Origin: Bacillota bacterium
Lineage (GTDB): Bacteria; Bacillota; Clostridia; Christensenellales; Aristaeellaceae
Reading direction: 5' to 3'
NCBI GenBank assembly: GCA_023392515.1
Contig: JAEVYX010000038.1
Span: 1-50,775 of the forward strand
DNA: 50,775 nucleotides
The notes beneath the pieces were generated by a model. It was not told where the DNA came from. It ran no database searches and saw nothing but the letters and a program-made list of their open reading frames with translations. Of this stretch, positions 1 through 8,609 are shown in pieces (the first letter of the stretch is position 1; every line of letters starts with the position of its first letter). Made by a program: the position numbers and the translations under genes.

Positions 1-54
1 AAAGTTCATGGATTTATGCAACTTGCAAAATTCGATAAAATCTTGCAATTTCGT

Positions 55-83
55 TTGACAGGAACCCATCATGCTGTTAGAAT
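55..83 (+). promoter_or_regulatory. Sigma-A-type promoter of guaB
   Basis: A perfect -35 TTGACA (55-60) is followed by a 17-bp spacer and a -10 TAGAAT (78-83). It sits about 60 bp upstream of the guaB start. Two direct copies of CTTGCAA (22-28 and 42-48, 20 bp apart) lie just upstream and could be a regulator site, but that is inference. Confidence 0.75.
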
Positions 84-146
84 ATCTGCTAATAACCATT
101 TCCCCCTATGCCCTTATCCATTCTTAAAATAGAAAGGAAGATGTGC

Positions 147-1607
147 ATGCTTCAAAAAGAAGTTCGCCAAGGCCTTACTTTTGACGATGTGCTGCTTGTC
201 CCCCGCCGCAGCGAGGTGCTCCCCAAAGATGTGGACCTGACCACGCAGCTGACCAGCGCCATCAAGCTGAATATTCCACTGCTATCCGCGGCCATGGATA
301 CAGTGACCGATGCCCGGCTGGCTATCGCAATCGCCCGGGAGGGTGGGCTGGGTATCATTCACAAGAACATGTCAATTGAAGAACAGGCAGCCCAGGTGGA
401 TAAGGTGAAGCGCAGCGAACATGGCGTCATCACCGATCCATTTTTTCTTTCTCCCGAACATCTAATCGCCGATGCTGAGGCACTGATGGCCCGTTACCGC
501 ATCAGCGGCGTGCCCATCACAAGAGATGGAAAGCTGGTAGGTATCCTCACCAACCGCGACCTGCGCTTTGAAACGGACATGCAGCGGCCCATCGGCGAAG
601 TAATGACCAGCAAAAACTTGGTGACCGCTCCGGAGGGAACCACCCTGGAGGAAGCCAAAAAGCTGCTGGCTGCCCACCGGATTGAAAAATTGCCCATCGT
701 GGATAAAGACTACAACCTTCGGGGTCTTATCACCATAAAAGATATTGAAAAAACCACCAAATACCCCCACAGCGCCAAGGATCAGAACGGGCGCCTCTTG
801 TGCGGCGCGGCGGTAGGCATCACCAAGGATGTGCTCCAGCGTATTGAAGCGCTGGTCGCAGCCAAGGTAGATGTAATCTCCATCGATACCGCACACGGCC
901 ACAGCGTGGGAGTATTGCATGCCGTGGAGGAAATCCGCAAATACTACCCCAGCATTCAGCTTTTTGCAGGGAATGTGGCTACAGCCGCCGCCACCCATGA
1001 TTTGATTTCTGCCGGCGCAAGCTGCGTGAAGGTGGGCATCGGCCCAGGCTCCATCTGTACAACCCGGGTTGTAGCCGGCATTGGCGTTCCCCAGGTTACC
1101 GCTGTCAGCGACTGTGCGGAGGAAGCGGACAAGTACGGCGTGACCGTCATTGCAGATGGCGGCATCAAATACTCCGGCGATATTCCCAAGGCCATCGCGG
1201 CGGGGGCCAGCGCCGTTATGCTGGGCAGCCTCTTTGCCGGTGTGGATGAAAGCCCGGGAGCCATGGAAATTTACCAGGGCCGCTCTTTCAAGGTGTACCG
1301 GGGCATGGGTTCCCTGGGCGCCATGGCGGAGGGCAGCAAGGACCGTTATTTCCAGGAGGATGCCAAGAAGCTGGTTCCGGAGGGAGTGGAAGGCAGGGTG
1401 CCTTACAAAGGGCCGCTGACCGATACGGTGTACCAGCTCATGGGCGGCCTTCGCTCGGGCATGGGCTATTGCGGAGTAGGTACCATCCCGGAACTTCGCC
1501 AGCACGGCGAATTCATCCGCATTACCAGCGCAGGCCTTACCGAAAGCCACCCCCACGATATCTCCATCACCAAGGAATCCCCCAACTATTCCCGGATGGA
1601 TTCGTAA
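147..1607 (+). CDS. guaB: Inosine-5'-monophosphate dehydrogenase (IMPDH)
   Basis: Oxidises IMP to XMP with NAD+, the committed step of GMP synthesis in the cytoplasm. The 486-residue product has the usual family length. The (beta/alpha)8 catalytic barrel is interrupted by a tandem CBS (Bateman) module at about residues 93-205. The catalytic loop GIGPGSICTTR carries the nucleophile Cys304, and the mobile flap contains GSKDRYFQED near residue 397. The start at 147 is preferred over ATGs at 108 and 141 because AAAGGAAG (133-140) is then correctly spaced and the protein begins MLQKEVRQGLTFDDVLL, as in homologues. A terminator follows, then guaA, the next enzyme of the pathway. The CBS module suggests allosteric control by purine nucleotides, as known for the family. 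Confidence 0.97.
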   Translation: MLQKEVRQGLTFDDVLLVPRRSEVLPKDVDLTTQLTSAIKLNIPLLSAAMDTVTDARLAIAIAREGGLGIIHKNMSIEEQAAQVDKVKRSEHGVITDPFFLSPEHLIADAEALMARYRISGVPITRDGKLVGILTNRDLRFETDMQRPIGEVMTSKNLVTAPEGTTLEEAKKLLAAHRIEKLPIVDKDYNLRGLITIKDIEKTTKYPHSAKDQNGRLLCGAAVGITKDVLQRIEALVAAKVDVISIDTAHGHSVGVLHAVEEIRKYYPSIQLFAGNVATAAATHDLISAGASCVKVGIGPGSICTTRVVAGIGVPQVTAVSDCAEEADKYGVTVIADGGIKYSGDIPKAIAAGASAVMLGSLFAGVDESPGAMEIYQGRSFKVYRGMGSLGAMAEGSKDRYFQEDAKKLVPEGVEGRVPYKGPLTDTVYQLMGGLRSGMGYCGVGTIPELRQHGEFIRITSAGLTESHPHDISITKESPNYSRMDS

Positions 1608-1620
1608 CCCCTTTCCAACA

Positions 1621-1654
1621 AACGGCAGCTTTAATGAAGGAGTTGCCGTTTTTT
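1621..1654 (+). terminator. Rho-independent terminator after guaB
   Basis: AACGGCA (1621-1627) pairs with TGCCGTT (1644-1650), followed by a run of T. A possible weak guaA promoter (TTGCCG 1643-1648, 17 bp, TATGAT 1666-1671) overlaps its 3' arm, so guaA may be transcribed separately. Confidence 0.75.
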
Positions 1655-1704
1655 CCGTCGAATGATATGATTTGGCTTTTTTACAATATCAGGGAGGTGT
1701 TTCC

Positions 1705-3180
1705 ATGCGCGATATGGTGCTGATCATTAATTTTGATGAGTTAAACAGCCGTTCTGTCGCCCGCAAGCTGCGTGCGGAACGGGTGTACTGCAAAATTGTG
1801 CCTGCCACCGTCACGCTGGAAGAGGTCAAGGCGCAGGAGCCGCTGGGGCTGATATTGACAGGCGCTTCCAAAGGCATGAACACGCTGCCGGGTTTCGACC
1901 AGCAGCTATTGTGCCTTGGCGTGCCCATTTTGGCCCTTGGGGACGCCGGTGCTGTCTTGTGCTCGCTGCTGGGCGGGCATCCGGAAGACAGCTTTCTGGA
2001 GCGCAGCGCCGCCTTGGTGACCTATGATGAAGAACATCCCCTGTTTTTTGATGTGGCCGAAGGTGAGCGGATGATGGCCAGTGTCCGCCCGCTGACCCTT
2101 TGTGAAACACTTAATCCCGCCGCCTGGGTGGGAGATGCGGTCATAGGCTTTGTCCACAAGGAACTGCCCATTTGCGGGCTTCAGTTTCAGGTGGAGCAAA
2201 ACGATCCAGACGGCATACAAATACTGGCCAACTTTGCCCTGCAGGTTTGCGGCTGCACCGCCTGGTGGGACAACGAGGCTTTTATCACCAGGGCCGTAGA
2301 GGAAATTCAGCGGGTTGTGGGCGAAGGAACGGCCTTATGCGCATTGTCCGGCGGCGTGGACAGTGCGGTATGCGCCCTTTTGGGCCACAAGGCCATCGGT
2401 GCCCGGCTGAAGTGCATCTTTGTGGATACGGGGCTTATGCGCAAGGATGAAGGGGATATCCTTGTGCCCTACTATCAAAACACCCTTGGTTTAAATATCA
2501 CCCGCGTTAACGCTGGAGACCGCTTTTTGCGGGAGCTGGCCGGTGTCAGCGACCCCAAGGAAAAGCAGCAGATTATCCACAGGCTTTTGCAGGACATCCT
2601 GGATGACGAAGTGAAGAAGACCCCGGATGCGGACGTGCTTTTGGAAGGCACCAATTACACCGATACCATGCATCATAATGATGTGGAAATCGCCCCGGCC
2701 GCATTACGGCTGCACTCCCGGCAGGCTACAATTGTGACGCCGGTAAGGGAATTGTTTAAGGATGAAATACGCCGGGTAGGCGAAACCATGGGCCTTCCGC
2801 CCGAAATTTATTCCAGGCAGCCCTTTCCCGGCAGCGGCCTTGCCATACGGATTCTGGGTGAAGTGACCCCCGATAGGCTGCATATTCTTCAGGAAGCAGA
2901 TGCAATCTTCCTGGATGAAATCGCCCAGAGCGGCCAAGGGAAGCGTCTGTGGCAGTATTTTGCAGTGCTTTCCGACAACCCCAAGAACGAGTTTCGGGGT
3001 GTGGTCATCTGCCTGCGGGCCGTGCATGCCAGTGAAGGGACCGGCGCCATGGCGGCACGGCTCCCCTATGACCTGTTGGAGCGGACGGTGGACCGCATTC
3101 TGAAAGCATTGCCCCAGGTAGCCCGGGTGGTATATGATTTGACCCCCAGCGGGAGTTATGCCGGCATTGAATGGCAATAG
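1705..3180 (+). CDS. guaA: GMP synthase with degenerate glutamine amidotransferase domain
   Basis: Converts XMP to GMP using ATP and an amino donor. The 491-residue protein keeps a full ATP-pyrophosphatase half (P-loop LSGGVDSAV, then FVDTGLMRKDEG) and the C-terminal dimerisation region with RQPFPGSGLAIR. The N-terminal class I amidotransferase domain (about 1-185) is recognisable by PILALGDAGAVLCSLLGG (74-91) and GLQFQVE (158-164). It lacks the catalytic residues, however. The nucleophile Cys of the usual G-x-C-x-G elbow aligns with Gly79, and the His of the usual FHPE aligns with Gln162; the Glu (164) remains. The enzyme is therefore predicted to use free ammonia or a partner glutaminase (inference). 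Start chosen at 1705 because GGAGGTG (1693-1699) precedes it. It lies next to guaB. Confidence 0.93.
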   Translation: MRDMVLIINFDELNSRSVARKLRAERVYCKIVPATVTLEEVKAQEPLGLILTGASKGMNTLPGFDQQLLCLGVPILALGDAGAVLCSLLGGHPEDSFLERSAALVTYDEEHPLFFDVAEGERMMASVRPLTLCETLNPAAWVGDAVIGFVHKELPICGLQFQVEQNDPDGIQILANFALQVCGCTAWWDNEAFITRAVEEIQRVVGEGTALCALSGGVDSAVCALLGHKAIGARLKCIFVDTGLMRKDEGDILVPYYQNTLGLNITRVNAGDRFLRELAGVSDPKEKQQIIHRLLQDILDDEVKKTPDADVLLEGTNYTDTMHHNDVEIAPAALRLHSRQATIVTPVRELFKDEIRRVGETMGLPPEIYSRQPFPGSGLAIRILGEVTPDRLHILQEADAIFLDEIAQSGQGKRLWQYFAVLSDNPKNEFRGVVICLRAVHASEGTGAMAARLPYDLLERTVDRILKALPQVARVVYDLTPSGSYAGIEWQ

Positions 3181-3196
3181 ACAGAGAGGAGCCTCA

Positions 3197-4105
3197 ATGA
3201 TTCTTTGCGATACCCATGCGGATACCCTGTACGAACTGGGATATAAAAAATCCTCAAACCCCGATATCACCATGGAGCGGCTGCTAAAAGGCGGCGTTAC
3301 GCTTCAGGTTTTAGCCTTATGGACTGGCCCTGACGGAAACAAGGGCGATGTGAACGGAATTGTGAGCGCGGAATTGGAAGCCCTGGAAGCCTTAAAGGCG
3401 AAGGGCTGGCGCCAGGTGGACGATCCCTCTATGGCGCGGGAAGGCGAACCCTGCGTGATGCTGTCGGTAGAAGGCGGCGAAGTTTTTGAAGGCGGCCTTC
3501 ACGCCGTGCAATACTGGCGGGAAAAGGGCGTGCGCATGGCGGCAATTATCTGGAACCATGAAAACGCCATCGGCTTCCCCGCCAAAGGCGGCACAAACCA
3601 GGGGTTGACGGATTATGGCTTGCAGGTCGTCCGGGAAATGCAGCGTCTGGGCATTGCTGTGGATACCTCGCACCTGAACGAGCGTGGCTTTTATGACATT
3701 TTTGAGAAGACTAATCTCCCGCCTCTGGCCTCCCACAGCTGCTGCACGGCGTTGATGAACCACCCCCGCAACCTGACTGACGAACAATTGAAGCTGCTCA
3801 TCCGGAATGGGGGCTATGTGGGCGTTAATTTCTACGGCGATTTCCTTACCACTAAAGCGGCCACCGTGGAGACTGTGGCGGATCATGTGGATTACATCTG
3901 CCAGATAGGCGGGGAGAAAAATGTTGGCTTTGGCTCGGACTTTGACGGCATCGACGTCTATCCCGAAGGATTGCGCCATCCGGGGGATTTTCCCAACCTG
4001 CTAGCGTGCCTGCGCAGGCGGGGATATTCGGAAGAAGCCGTAGCCCGCATTGCTGGTCAAAATCTTTTGGACTATTTCGGGCGTATCGCGCCAAAAAAAG
4101 CTTAA
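3197..4105 (+). CDS. Peptidase M19 (renal-type membrane dipeptidase family)
   Basis: A 302-residue cytoplasmic-looking metallo-dipeptidase of the amidohydrolase fold, likely hydrolysing dipeptides, possibly including D-amino-acid-containing ones. Visible metal-site elements are DTHADTL at the N terminus, SVEGGE in the middle, SHSCC (second-half His) and GFGSDFDG near the C terminus, in the order typical of M19. No signal peptide or membrane segment is seen, as is usual for bacterial members. The start is 17 bases after the guaA stop with AGAGAGGAG just before it, so the gene is probably co-transcribed with guaA. A strong terminator follows. The exact substrate cannot be read from the sequence. 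Confidence 0.9.
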   Translation: MILCDTHADTLYELGYKKSSNPDITMERLLKGGVTLQVLALWTGPDGNKGDVNGIVSAELEALEALKAKGWRQVDDPSMAREGEPCVMLSVEGGEVFEGGLHAVQYWREKGVRMAAIIWNHENAIGFPAKGGTNQGLTDYGLQVVREMQRLGIAVDTSHLNERGFYDIFEKTNLPPLASHSCCTALMNHPRNLTDEQLKLLIRNGGYVGVNFYGDFLTTKAATVETVADHVDYICQIGGEKNVGFGSDFDGIDVYPEGLRHPGDFPNLLACLRRRGYSEEAVARIAGQNLLDYFGRIAPKKA

Positions 4106-4131
4106 CATCCCCTTTACGCATAGGGACAAGG

Positions 4132-4191
4132 GAATGCCTTCAAACTAAAGCTGCCGGGTAAGGCAGCGCAAAGAGAAGGCATTCTTTTTTT
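4132..4191 (+). terminator. Rho-independent terminator after the M19 dipeptidase
   Basis: A perfect 10-bp stem GAATGCCTTC (4132-4141) / GAAGGCATTC (4175-4184) is followed by seven T. A second hairpin GCTGCC/GGCAGC (4150-4167) sits in its loop. Confidence 0.85.
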
Positions 4192-4207
4192 GCGCAGAAG
4201 GAGCAAT

Positions 4208-4867
4208 ATGATCGAACTTAACCATATTTCCAAAACGTATCCTTTCGGAGGCATTACTGTCACCGCTTTGGAGGATGTTACGCTGCATATCAAGCCCCAG
4301 GAATACGTGGCCATTCTGGGGCCCAGCGGATCGGGAAAATCCACGCTGATGCATATCATAGGCTGTCTGGATACCCCCAGCCAGGGGGATTATGTGCTGG
4401 ACGGGCAGGCAGTGGCCAACCTTCATGCCAATGAACTGGCCCGCATCCGCAGCCAGAAGATCGGCTTTGTGTTTCAGGGGTTTCAATTGCTGCCAAGACT
4501 TACCGCGCTGGAAAACGTGGCACTGCCCCTTATGCTGCAAGGCATGCACCCCAGGGAGCGGGAGGAGCGGGCCGTTCAGGCGTTAAAGCAGGTGGGGCTT
4601 CACAACCGGCTCTATCACAAGCCTCCCCAGCTTTCCGGCGGCCAGCAGCAGCGGGTGGCCGTAGCCAGGGCACTCATCCACGCTCCAAAGGTTCTGCTGG
4701 CGGATGAACCCACCGGAAACCTGGATGTGCAGTCCACCCAGGAGGTTTTGGCCCTCTTTGACGGCCTGCATGAAAACGGGCACACCATTGTACTCATTAC
4801 CCATGATAGCACCGTGGCGGCCCGCGCAGCCCGGAAGGTCACCGTAAACGCAGGAAGGCTGAACTGA
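4208..4867 (+). CDS. ABC transporter ATP-binding protein, LolD/MacB/FtsE-like
   Basis: A 219-residue ABC ATPase. Walker A GPSGSGKST is at residues 38-46, the Q-loop lies in FVFQGFQLLPRLTALENV, the signature is LSGGQQQRVAVARAL, and Walker B is VLLADEPTGNLD followed by the H-loop ITHD. The TALENV and TGNLD sequences are typical of the LolD/MacB/YknY subfamily, which works with FtsX/MacB-type permeases to extrude lipids, peptides or drugs. No such permease is encoded next to it or elsewhere in the window, so its partner must lie elsewhere. The start at 4208 follows AGAAGGAG; a TTG 18 bases upstream is inside the preceding terminator and is rejected. Confidence 0.9.
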   Translation: MIELNHISKTYPFGGITVTALEDVTLHIKPQEYVAILGPSGSGKSTLMHIIGCLDTPSQGDYVLDGQAVANLHANELARIRSQKIGFVFQGFQLLPRLTALENVALPLMLQGMHPREREERAVQALKQVGLHNRLYHKPPQLSGGQQQRVAVARALIHAPKVLLADEPTGNLDVQSTQEVLALFDGLHENGHTIVLITHDSTVAARAARKVTVNAGRLN

Positions 4868-4888
4868 CGGGCGTTAGATTCCCTCGCC

Positions 4889-4917
4889 TTGACAGGGGGA
4901 GGGAAATCTGTCATACT
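4889..4917 (+). promoter_or_regulatory. Promoter of the amylase gene
   Basis: TTGACA (4889-4894), a 17-bp spacer and CATACT (4912-4917) lie 60 bp ahead of the amylase start. The -35 sits in the loop of an imperfect inverted repeat (GATTCCCTC / GAGGGAAATC), which may serve as an operator. Confidence 0.6.
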
Positions 4918-4976
4918 TAGCGCAAACGATTGCATAAAATCGTACATCCCATGTTTTGCCTAAAGGAGGGTTGCTC

Positions 4977-6758
4977 ATGCGCGATACCAGCCTGAGTGCC
5001 ATTGTCCACCAGCCGTGGCTGGAATACCGCCACGCTCTGCCCGACGGGCAGGTTTGCATCCGCCTTTGCACCGGCAGGGGCGATTGGGACCATGTTTTAT
5101 TGCATGCGGCGGATATGTACGGGGAAGGCCCTTCCATGTCAAGGGCGGATCAATACCCCATGGAAAGAAAATGGCGGGATGGACTGCACGATTATTACGA
5201 GGCGGTTATTTCACGAAATGACCCCCGCATCCACTATATATTCTCTCTAACACAAGGCGGAATAACGCTGGTTCTCGATCAGGACGGCCTCTATCCCGCG
5301 GAATCAAAAAAGCCGGAAGACCTGGTGTGTTTCCCCTTCCCTTACGCCTATCCGGAACGGAAAAAGCCTGACTGGGCCAGGGGCTGTGTAGGCTATCAAA
5401 TCTTTCCCGACCGCTTTTTACGCGGGCAGCAGGAAAACGCATCTCTCGAAGCGGTGGAGCCCTGGGATTCGACTCGTTACGCCAACGAATACCGCTTCGG
5501 CGGGAATTTGAACGGCATCCGGGAGGCAATCCCCTATTTAAAAGAGCTGGGTGTGGGCGTCGTTTACATGACCCCCATCTTTCAAAGCAATACCTCCCAC
5601 CGCTACAATACCTTCGACTATTATCAAGTGGACCCGCTGCTGGGTTCTCTTGAAGATTTGAAGGGCCTTGCAGACGAGCTTCATACCGCTGGGCTGCGCA
5701 TTGTGCTGGACGGCGTTTTCAACCACAGCGGAACAGCGTTCGCGCCTTTTCAGGACGCAAAAACAAGGGGCAGGGAAAGCCCCTATTATGACTGGTTCTT
5801 TTTTGATGAGAATAAATATCCCTGCGGTTATGCCACCTTTGCCCATACGCCGGAAATGCCCAAGCTGAACCTGAAAAACGAAGACGCCGCCGCCTACTTT
5901 CTGGCGGTAGGCCGCTACTGGCTGAAGGAAGCCCATATCGACGGCTGGCGGCTGGATGTATCCCCGGAGGTATGGCCTGATTTCTGGCGCAAGTTTCGCA
6001 CCGCCGTATTGCAGGAAAACCCCGATGCGCTGCTCATCGCCGAGTGCTGGGATGATTCCAGGCAATGGCTTACCCCCGGCGATATGTTCGACAGCACCAT
6101 GCACTATGTGCTGTCAAGAGCCATTTGGCAGTTCTTCGGAAAGGGTCAAATCAACCTTTCAGAATTTGATGACAGGGTCAACAGAGCCATGGCCATGTAC
6201 CCCCACGCGGTGCAGGAGGTGCTGTGGAACTTTCTGGACAGCCATGACACCGCCCGCTTCCTTACCCTGGCAGACGAGGCGGAATACCGGCTCCGGGCCG
6301 CATCCTTTTTCCAGATGACTCACCCCGGCGTGCCCATCATTTATTATGGGGATGAATTGGGCCTTTCCGGCGGCCCGGATCCGGATTGCCGCCGCCCCAT
6401 GCCCTGGCATACGGTTTTGGGAAACAGCCTGCTTAACCATTATCAATCCCTCACCTATTTGCGGCAAGACAGCGATGCCCTGCGCCATGGTGATTTTACC
6501 ACCTGGCTAACTGCGGATGACGGCCTTTATGCATACCTGCGCAAAAGCAAAACCCAGGAGGCTTTGATGGTTTTGAACACCGCAGAAAAAGCCCTCCGGA
6601 GGGTTCTGCCCCTGCCGGAAGGCTTCTCACAATTGGAAACGGTAAAAGATGAGCTGTCAGGTCAAGTAATCCTCGTAACGGCCCAAACCCTGGTAATCAG
6701 CCTGGAACCGGGTCAAGGGATGGTGTTCTTGCGGGAGCTAAACCAAGATAAAAATTAA
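4977..6758 (+). CDS. Neopullulanase / maltogenic alpha-amylase (GH13)
   Basis: A 593-residue glycoside hydrolase predicted to cleave maltodextrins, pullulan or cyclodextrins. No signal peptide is visible, so it probably acts on imported oligosaccharides in the cytoplasm. An N-terminal CBM34-like region (about 1-115) precedes the GH13 barrel. The four conserved regions are present: VLDGVFNHSG (I), GWRLDVSPEV with the nucleophile Asp (II), LIAECWDD with the acid/base Glu (III) and FLDSHDTARF (IV). The MPKLN motif before region II marks the neopullulanase/cyclomaltodextrinase subfamily. The start at 4977 follows AAAGGAGGG (4962-4970). The gene appears monocistronic with its own promoter. A palindromic repeat overlaps its stop codon. 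Confidence 0.93.
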   Translation: MRDTSLSAIVHQPWLEYRHALPDGQVCIRLCTGRGDWDHVLLHAADMYGEGPSMSRADQYPMERKWRDGLHDYYEAVISRNDPRIHYIFSLTQGGITLVLDQDGLYPAESKKPEDLVCFPFPYAYPERKKPDWARGCVGYQIFPDRFLRGQQENASLEAVEPWDSTRYANEYRFGGNLNGIREAIPYLKELGVGVVYMTPIFQSNTSHRYNTFDYYQVDPLLGSLEDLKGLADELHTAGLRIVLDGVFNHSGTAFAPFQDAKTRGRESPYYDWFFFDENKYPCGYATFAHTPEMPKLNLKNEDAAAYFLAVGRYWLKEAHIDGWRLDVSPEVWPDFWRKFRTAVLQENPDALLIAECWDDSRQWLTPGDMFDSTMHYVLSRAIWQFFGKGQINLSEFDDRVNRAMAMYPHAVQEVLWNFLDSHDTARFLTLADEAEYRLRAASFFQMTHPGVPIIYYGDELGLSGGPDPDCRRPMPWHTVLGNSLLNHYQSLTYLRQDSDALRHGDFTTWLTADDGLYAYLRKSKTQEALMVLNTAEKALRRVLPLPEGFSQLETVKDELSGQVILVTAQTLVISLEPGQGMVFLRELNQDKN

Positions 6759-6801
6759 AGTTTTCCTGGAGGGGTGCGGGGGGGTTACCTTTTTCAAAAG
6801 G
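6757..6801 (+). repeat. Intergenic repeat, family A, copy 1
   Basis: The sequence starts AAAGTTTTCCTGG, continues with a G-rich block (GGGGTGCGGGGGGG) and ends with CTTTTTCAAAAGG. A recognisably related copy occurs on the opposite strand at 45718-45780 (AAAAGTTTTTCAGGGATGGG, then a hairpin). It overlaps the amylase stop codon and may also act as a transcript end. Confidence 0.5.
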
Positions 6802-6806
6802 AGCCG

Positions 6807-6910
6807 CTTGCGAGTGAGCGCAGTGCGCTCAATGAACGAGCAAGTAGGCTCTATGCCAGCACAGAGCAGCGTGAAACGCCGCGACAATGCTGGCAAGTGA
6901 AGGACTCCCC
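6807..6910. other. Hairpin-rich intergenic segment between amylase and pyrG
   Basis: GAGCGC/GCGCTC (6816-6830) forms the core of a longer imperfect inverted repeat that starts CTTGC (6807) and ends GCAAG (about 6844). TGCCAGCA and TGCTGGCA pair further on. No supported gene lies here. It lies between two convergent genes and may end both transcripts. Confidence 0.4.
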
Positions 6911-6926
6911 GCATTATCGTCTCTCT

Positions 6927-8537
6927 TTATTTCTTCTCGCCGTACTGCAGCGCTGCGCCCACGAAGTCCCGGAACAAGGGGTGGGGGCGGTTAGGCCGGC
7001 TTTTGAGTTCTGGATGGAACTGCACGCCAACGAACCAGGGATGATCGGGAAGCTCGACGATTTCCACTAGATTGCGCTCCGGGTTTTTCCCGGCAATTCG
7101 CATGCCTCCGGCTACAAACCGGTCCAGGTATTCATTATTGAACTCGTACCGGTGGCGGTGGCGTTCCTCGATTTCAGCTGTCTGATAAGCGGCGCTGCTG
7201 AAGGTTTGATCCGTAAGGCTGCAGCGATACTTGCCCAGCCGCATGGTGCCGCCCAGGTTTTTCAGGTTCTGGTCCTCCATAAGGTCAATGACGGGGTAGG
7301 TGGTATGGGGGTCCATTTCCGTCGTATTGGCATCACGCAGGTCCAGCACATGGCGGGCAAACTCGATTACTGCCATCTGCATGCCCAGGCACACCCCAAA
7401 GAAGGGTATTTTCTTTTCCCGGGCGTATTGCACAGCAGTCATTTTGCCTTCCAGGCCGCGGCAACCAAAACCGCCGGGCACCAGAACGCCGTCGGCGTTT
7501 TCCAGCATTTTTGCCACATTCTCCTGGGTCACTTCCTCGGCAGGCACCCAGGAAATATGTACCTTGGCATGATGGTGAATGCCGCCATGGGTCAGCGCTT
7601 CCACAACGCTCAAGTAAGCATCGGGCAATTCCACATACTTGCCCACCAGGGCAATGGTGGTTTCCTTGTGGCAGGTCAGCTGGCGCTGGACCATGCTTTC
7701 CCACTCGGTCAAGTCGCATTCCATGTCGGGGATGCCCAGCATTTCGCAAACCTTTTGATCCATTCCCTCCGCATGGAGCATGAGGGGCACCTCATAGATA
7801 GTGCGCGCGTTCAGGTTTTGAAACACCCGGTCCACGGGAAGGTTGCAGAACAGGCTTATTTTCTGCCGTAATTCAAAGGGGATGGGATGCTCGCTGCGGC
7901 AGACCAGCATATCGGGCGAAATACCGATAGCCCCCAGCTCTTTTACGCTGTGCTGGGTCGGCTTCGTCTTCAATTCCCCCGCCGCGTGCAGGTAAGGCAC
8001 CAGCGTAACGTGGATGTATAGGCTGTTTTCCCGGCCGACTTCGGCGCGCATCTGGCGGACGGCCTCCATAAAGGGCTGGCTTTCAATGTCGCCTACCGTG
8101 CCGCCGATTTCCGTTATAACTACATCGGGCGGGTTTTGCGTGCGGGATACAGCCAAAATATTTCTTTTGATTTCGTTGGTGATGTGGGGAATCACCTGAA
8201 TGGTGGCTCCCAAATATTCGCCCCGGCGTTCCCGGTCAATGACCGTTTTGTACACCCGGCCGGAGGTAATATTCGCCGCCTGGGTGAGGCTTTCGTCAAT
8301 AAAGCGCTCGTAGTGGCCAAGGTCCAGGTCGGTTTCCGCGCCGTCGTCGGTGATGAAAACCTCCCCATGCTGGTAGGGGTTCATCGTCCCCGGGTCCACA
8401 TTGATGTACGGATCGAACTTTTGGATGGAGACCTTCAGCCCCCGGCACTTGAGCAGCCTGCCAAGGGACGCCGCAGTGATCCCTTTGCCCAATGAGGAGA
8501 CCACGCCGCCGGTTACAAAGATAAATTTGGTGTTCAT
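6927..8537 (-). CDS. pyrG: CTP synthase
   Basis: Makes CTP from UTP, ATP and glutamine in the cytoplasm. The 536-residue protein has the usual length and two domains. The N-terminal synthetase begins MNTKFIFVTGGVVSSLGKG (P-loop), with the linker and UTP-binding residues after it. The C-terminal class I amidotransferase keeps FFGVCLGMQ (nucleophile Cys383) and FHPE, in contrast to the GuaA in this window. The start at 8537 is preceded by GGGAGG; an upstream in-frame extension has no ribosome-binding site. It is transcribed alone from a good promoter and is convergent with the amylase gene. Confidence 0.97.
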   Translation of the reverse strand: MNTKFIFVTGGVVSSLGKGITAASLGRLLKCRGLKVSIQKFDPYINVDPGTMNPYQHGEVFITDDGAETDLDLGHYERFIDESLTQAANITSGRVYKTVIDRERRGEYLGATIQVIPHITNEIKRNILAVSRTQNPPDVVITEIGGTVGDIESQPFMEAVRQMRAEVGRENSLYIHVTLVPYLHAAGELKTKPTQHSVKELGAIGISPDMLVCRSEHPIPFELRQKISLFCNLPVDRVFQNLNARTIYEVPLMLHAEGMDQKVCEMLGIPDMECDLTEWESMVQRQLTCHKETTIALVGKYVELPDAYLSVVEALTHGGIHHHAKVHISWVPAEEVTQENVAKMLENADGVLVPGGFGCRGLEGKMTAVQYAREKKIPFFGVCLGMQMAVIEFARHVLDLRDANTTEMDPHTTYPVIDLMEDQNLKNLGGTMRLGKYRCSLTDQTFSSAAYQTAEIEERHRHRYEFNNEYLDRFVAGGMRIAGKNPERNLVEIVELPDHPWFVGVQFHPELKSRPNRPHPLFRDFVGAALQYGEKK

Positions 8538-8580
8538 GCTGCATCCTCCCTCCCGTCGTTCCCGAAAAAAACCATGTTCA

Positions 8581-8609
8581 ATTGTACAAGCCGCATTCCC
8601 ATTCGTCAA
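8581..8609 (-). promoter_or_regulatory. Promoter of pyrG
   Basis: On the minus strand TTGACG (8609-8604), a 17-bp spacer and TACAAT (8586-8581) lie about 45 bp upstream of the pyrG start. The initial transcribed bases do not obviously match the GGGC start used for reiterative transcription control in Bacillus subtilis pyrG. Confidence 0.7.

Noticed and set aside
1..146. Possible purine riboswitch ahead of guaB
   Set aside because: The leader after the promoter is only about 55 bases and lacks the three-way junction motifs, so there is no room for one.
462..1556. Minus-strand open frame of 364 codons
   Set aside because: It lies wholly inside guaB on the other strand, shows no family features and has a poor start.
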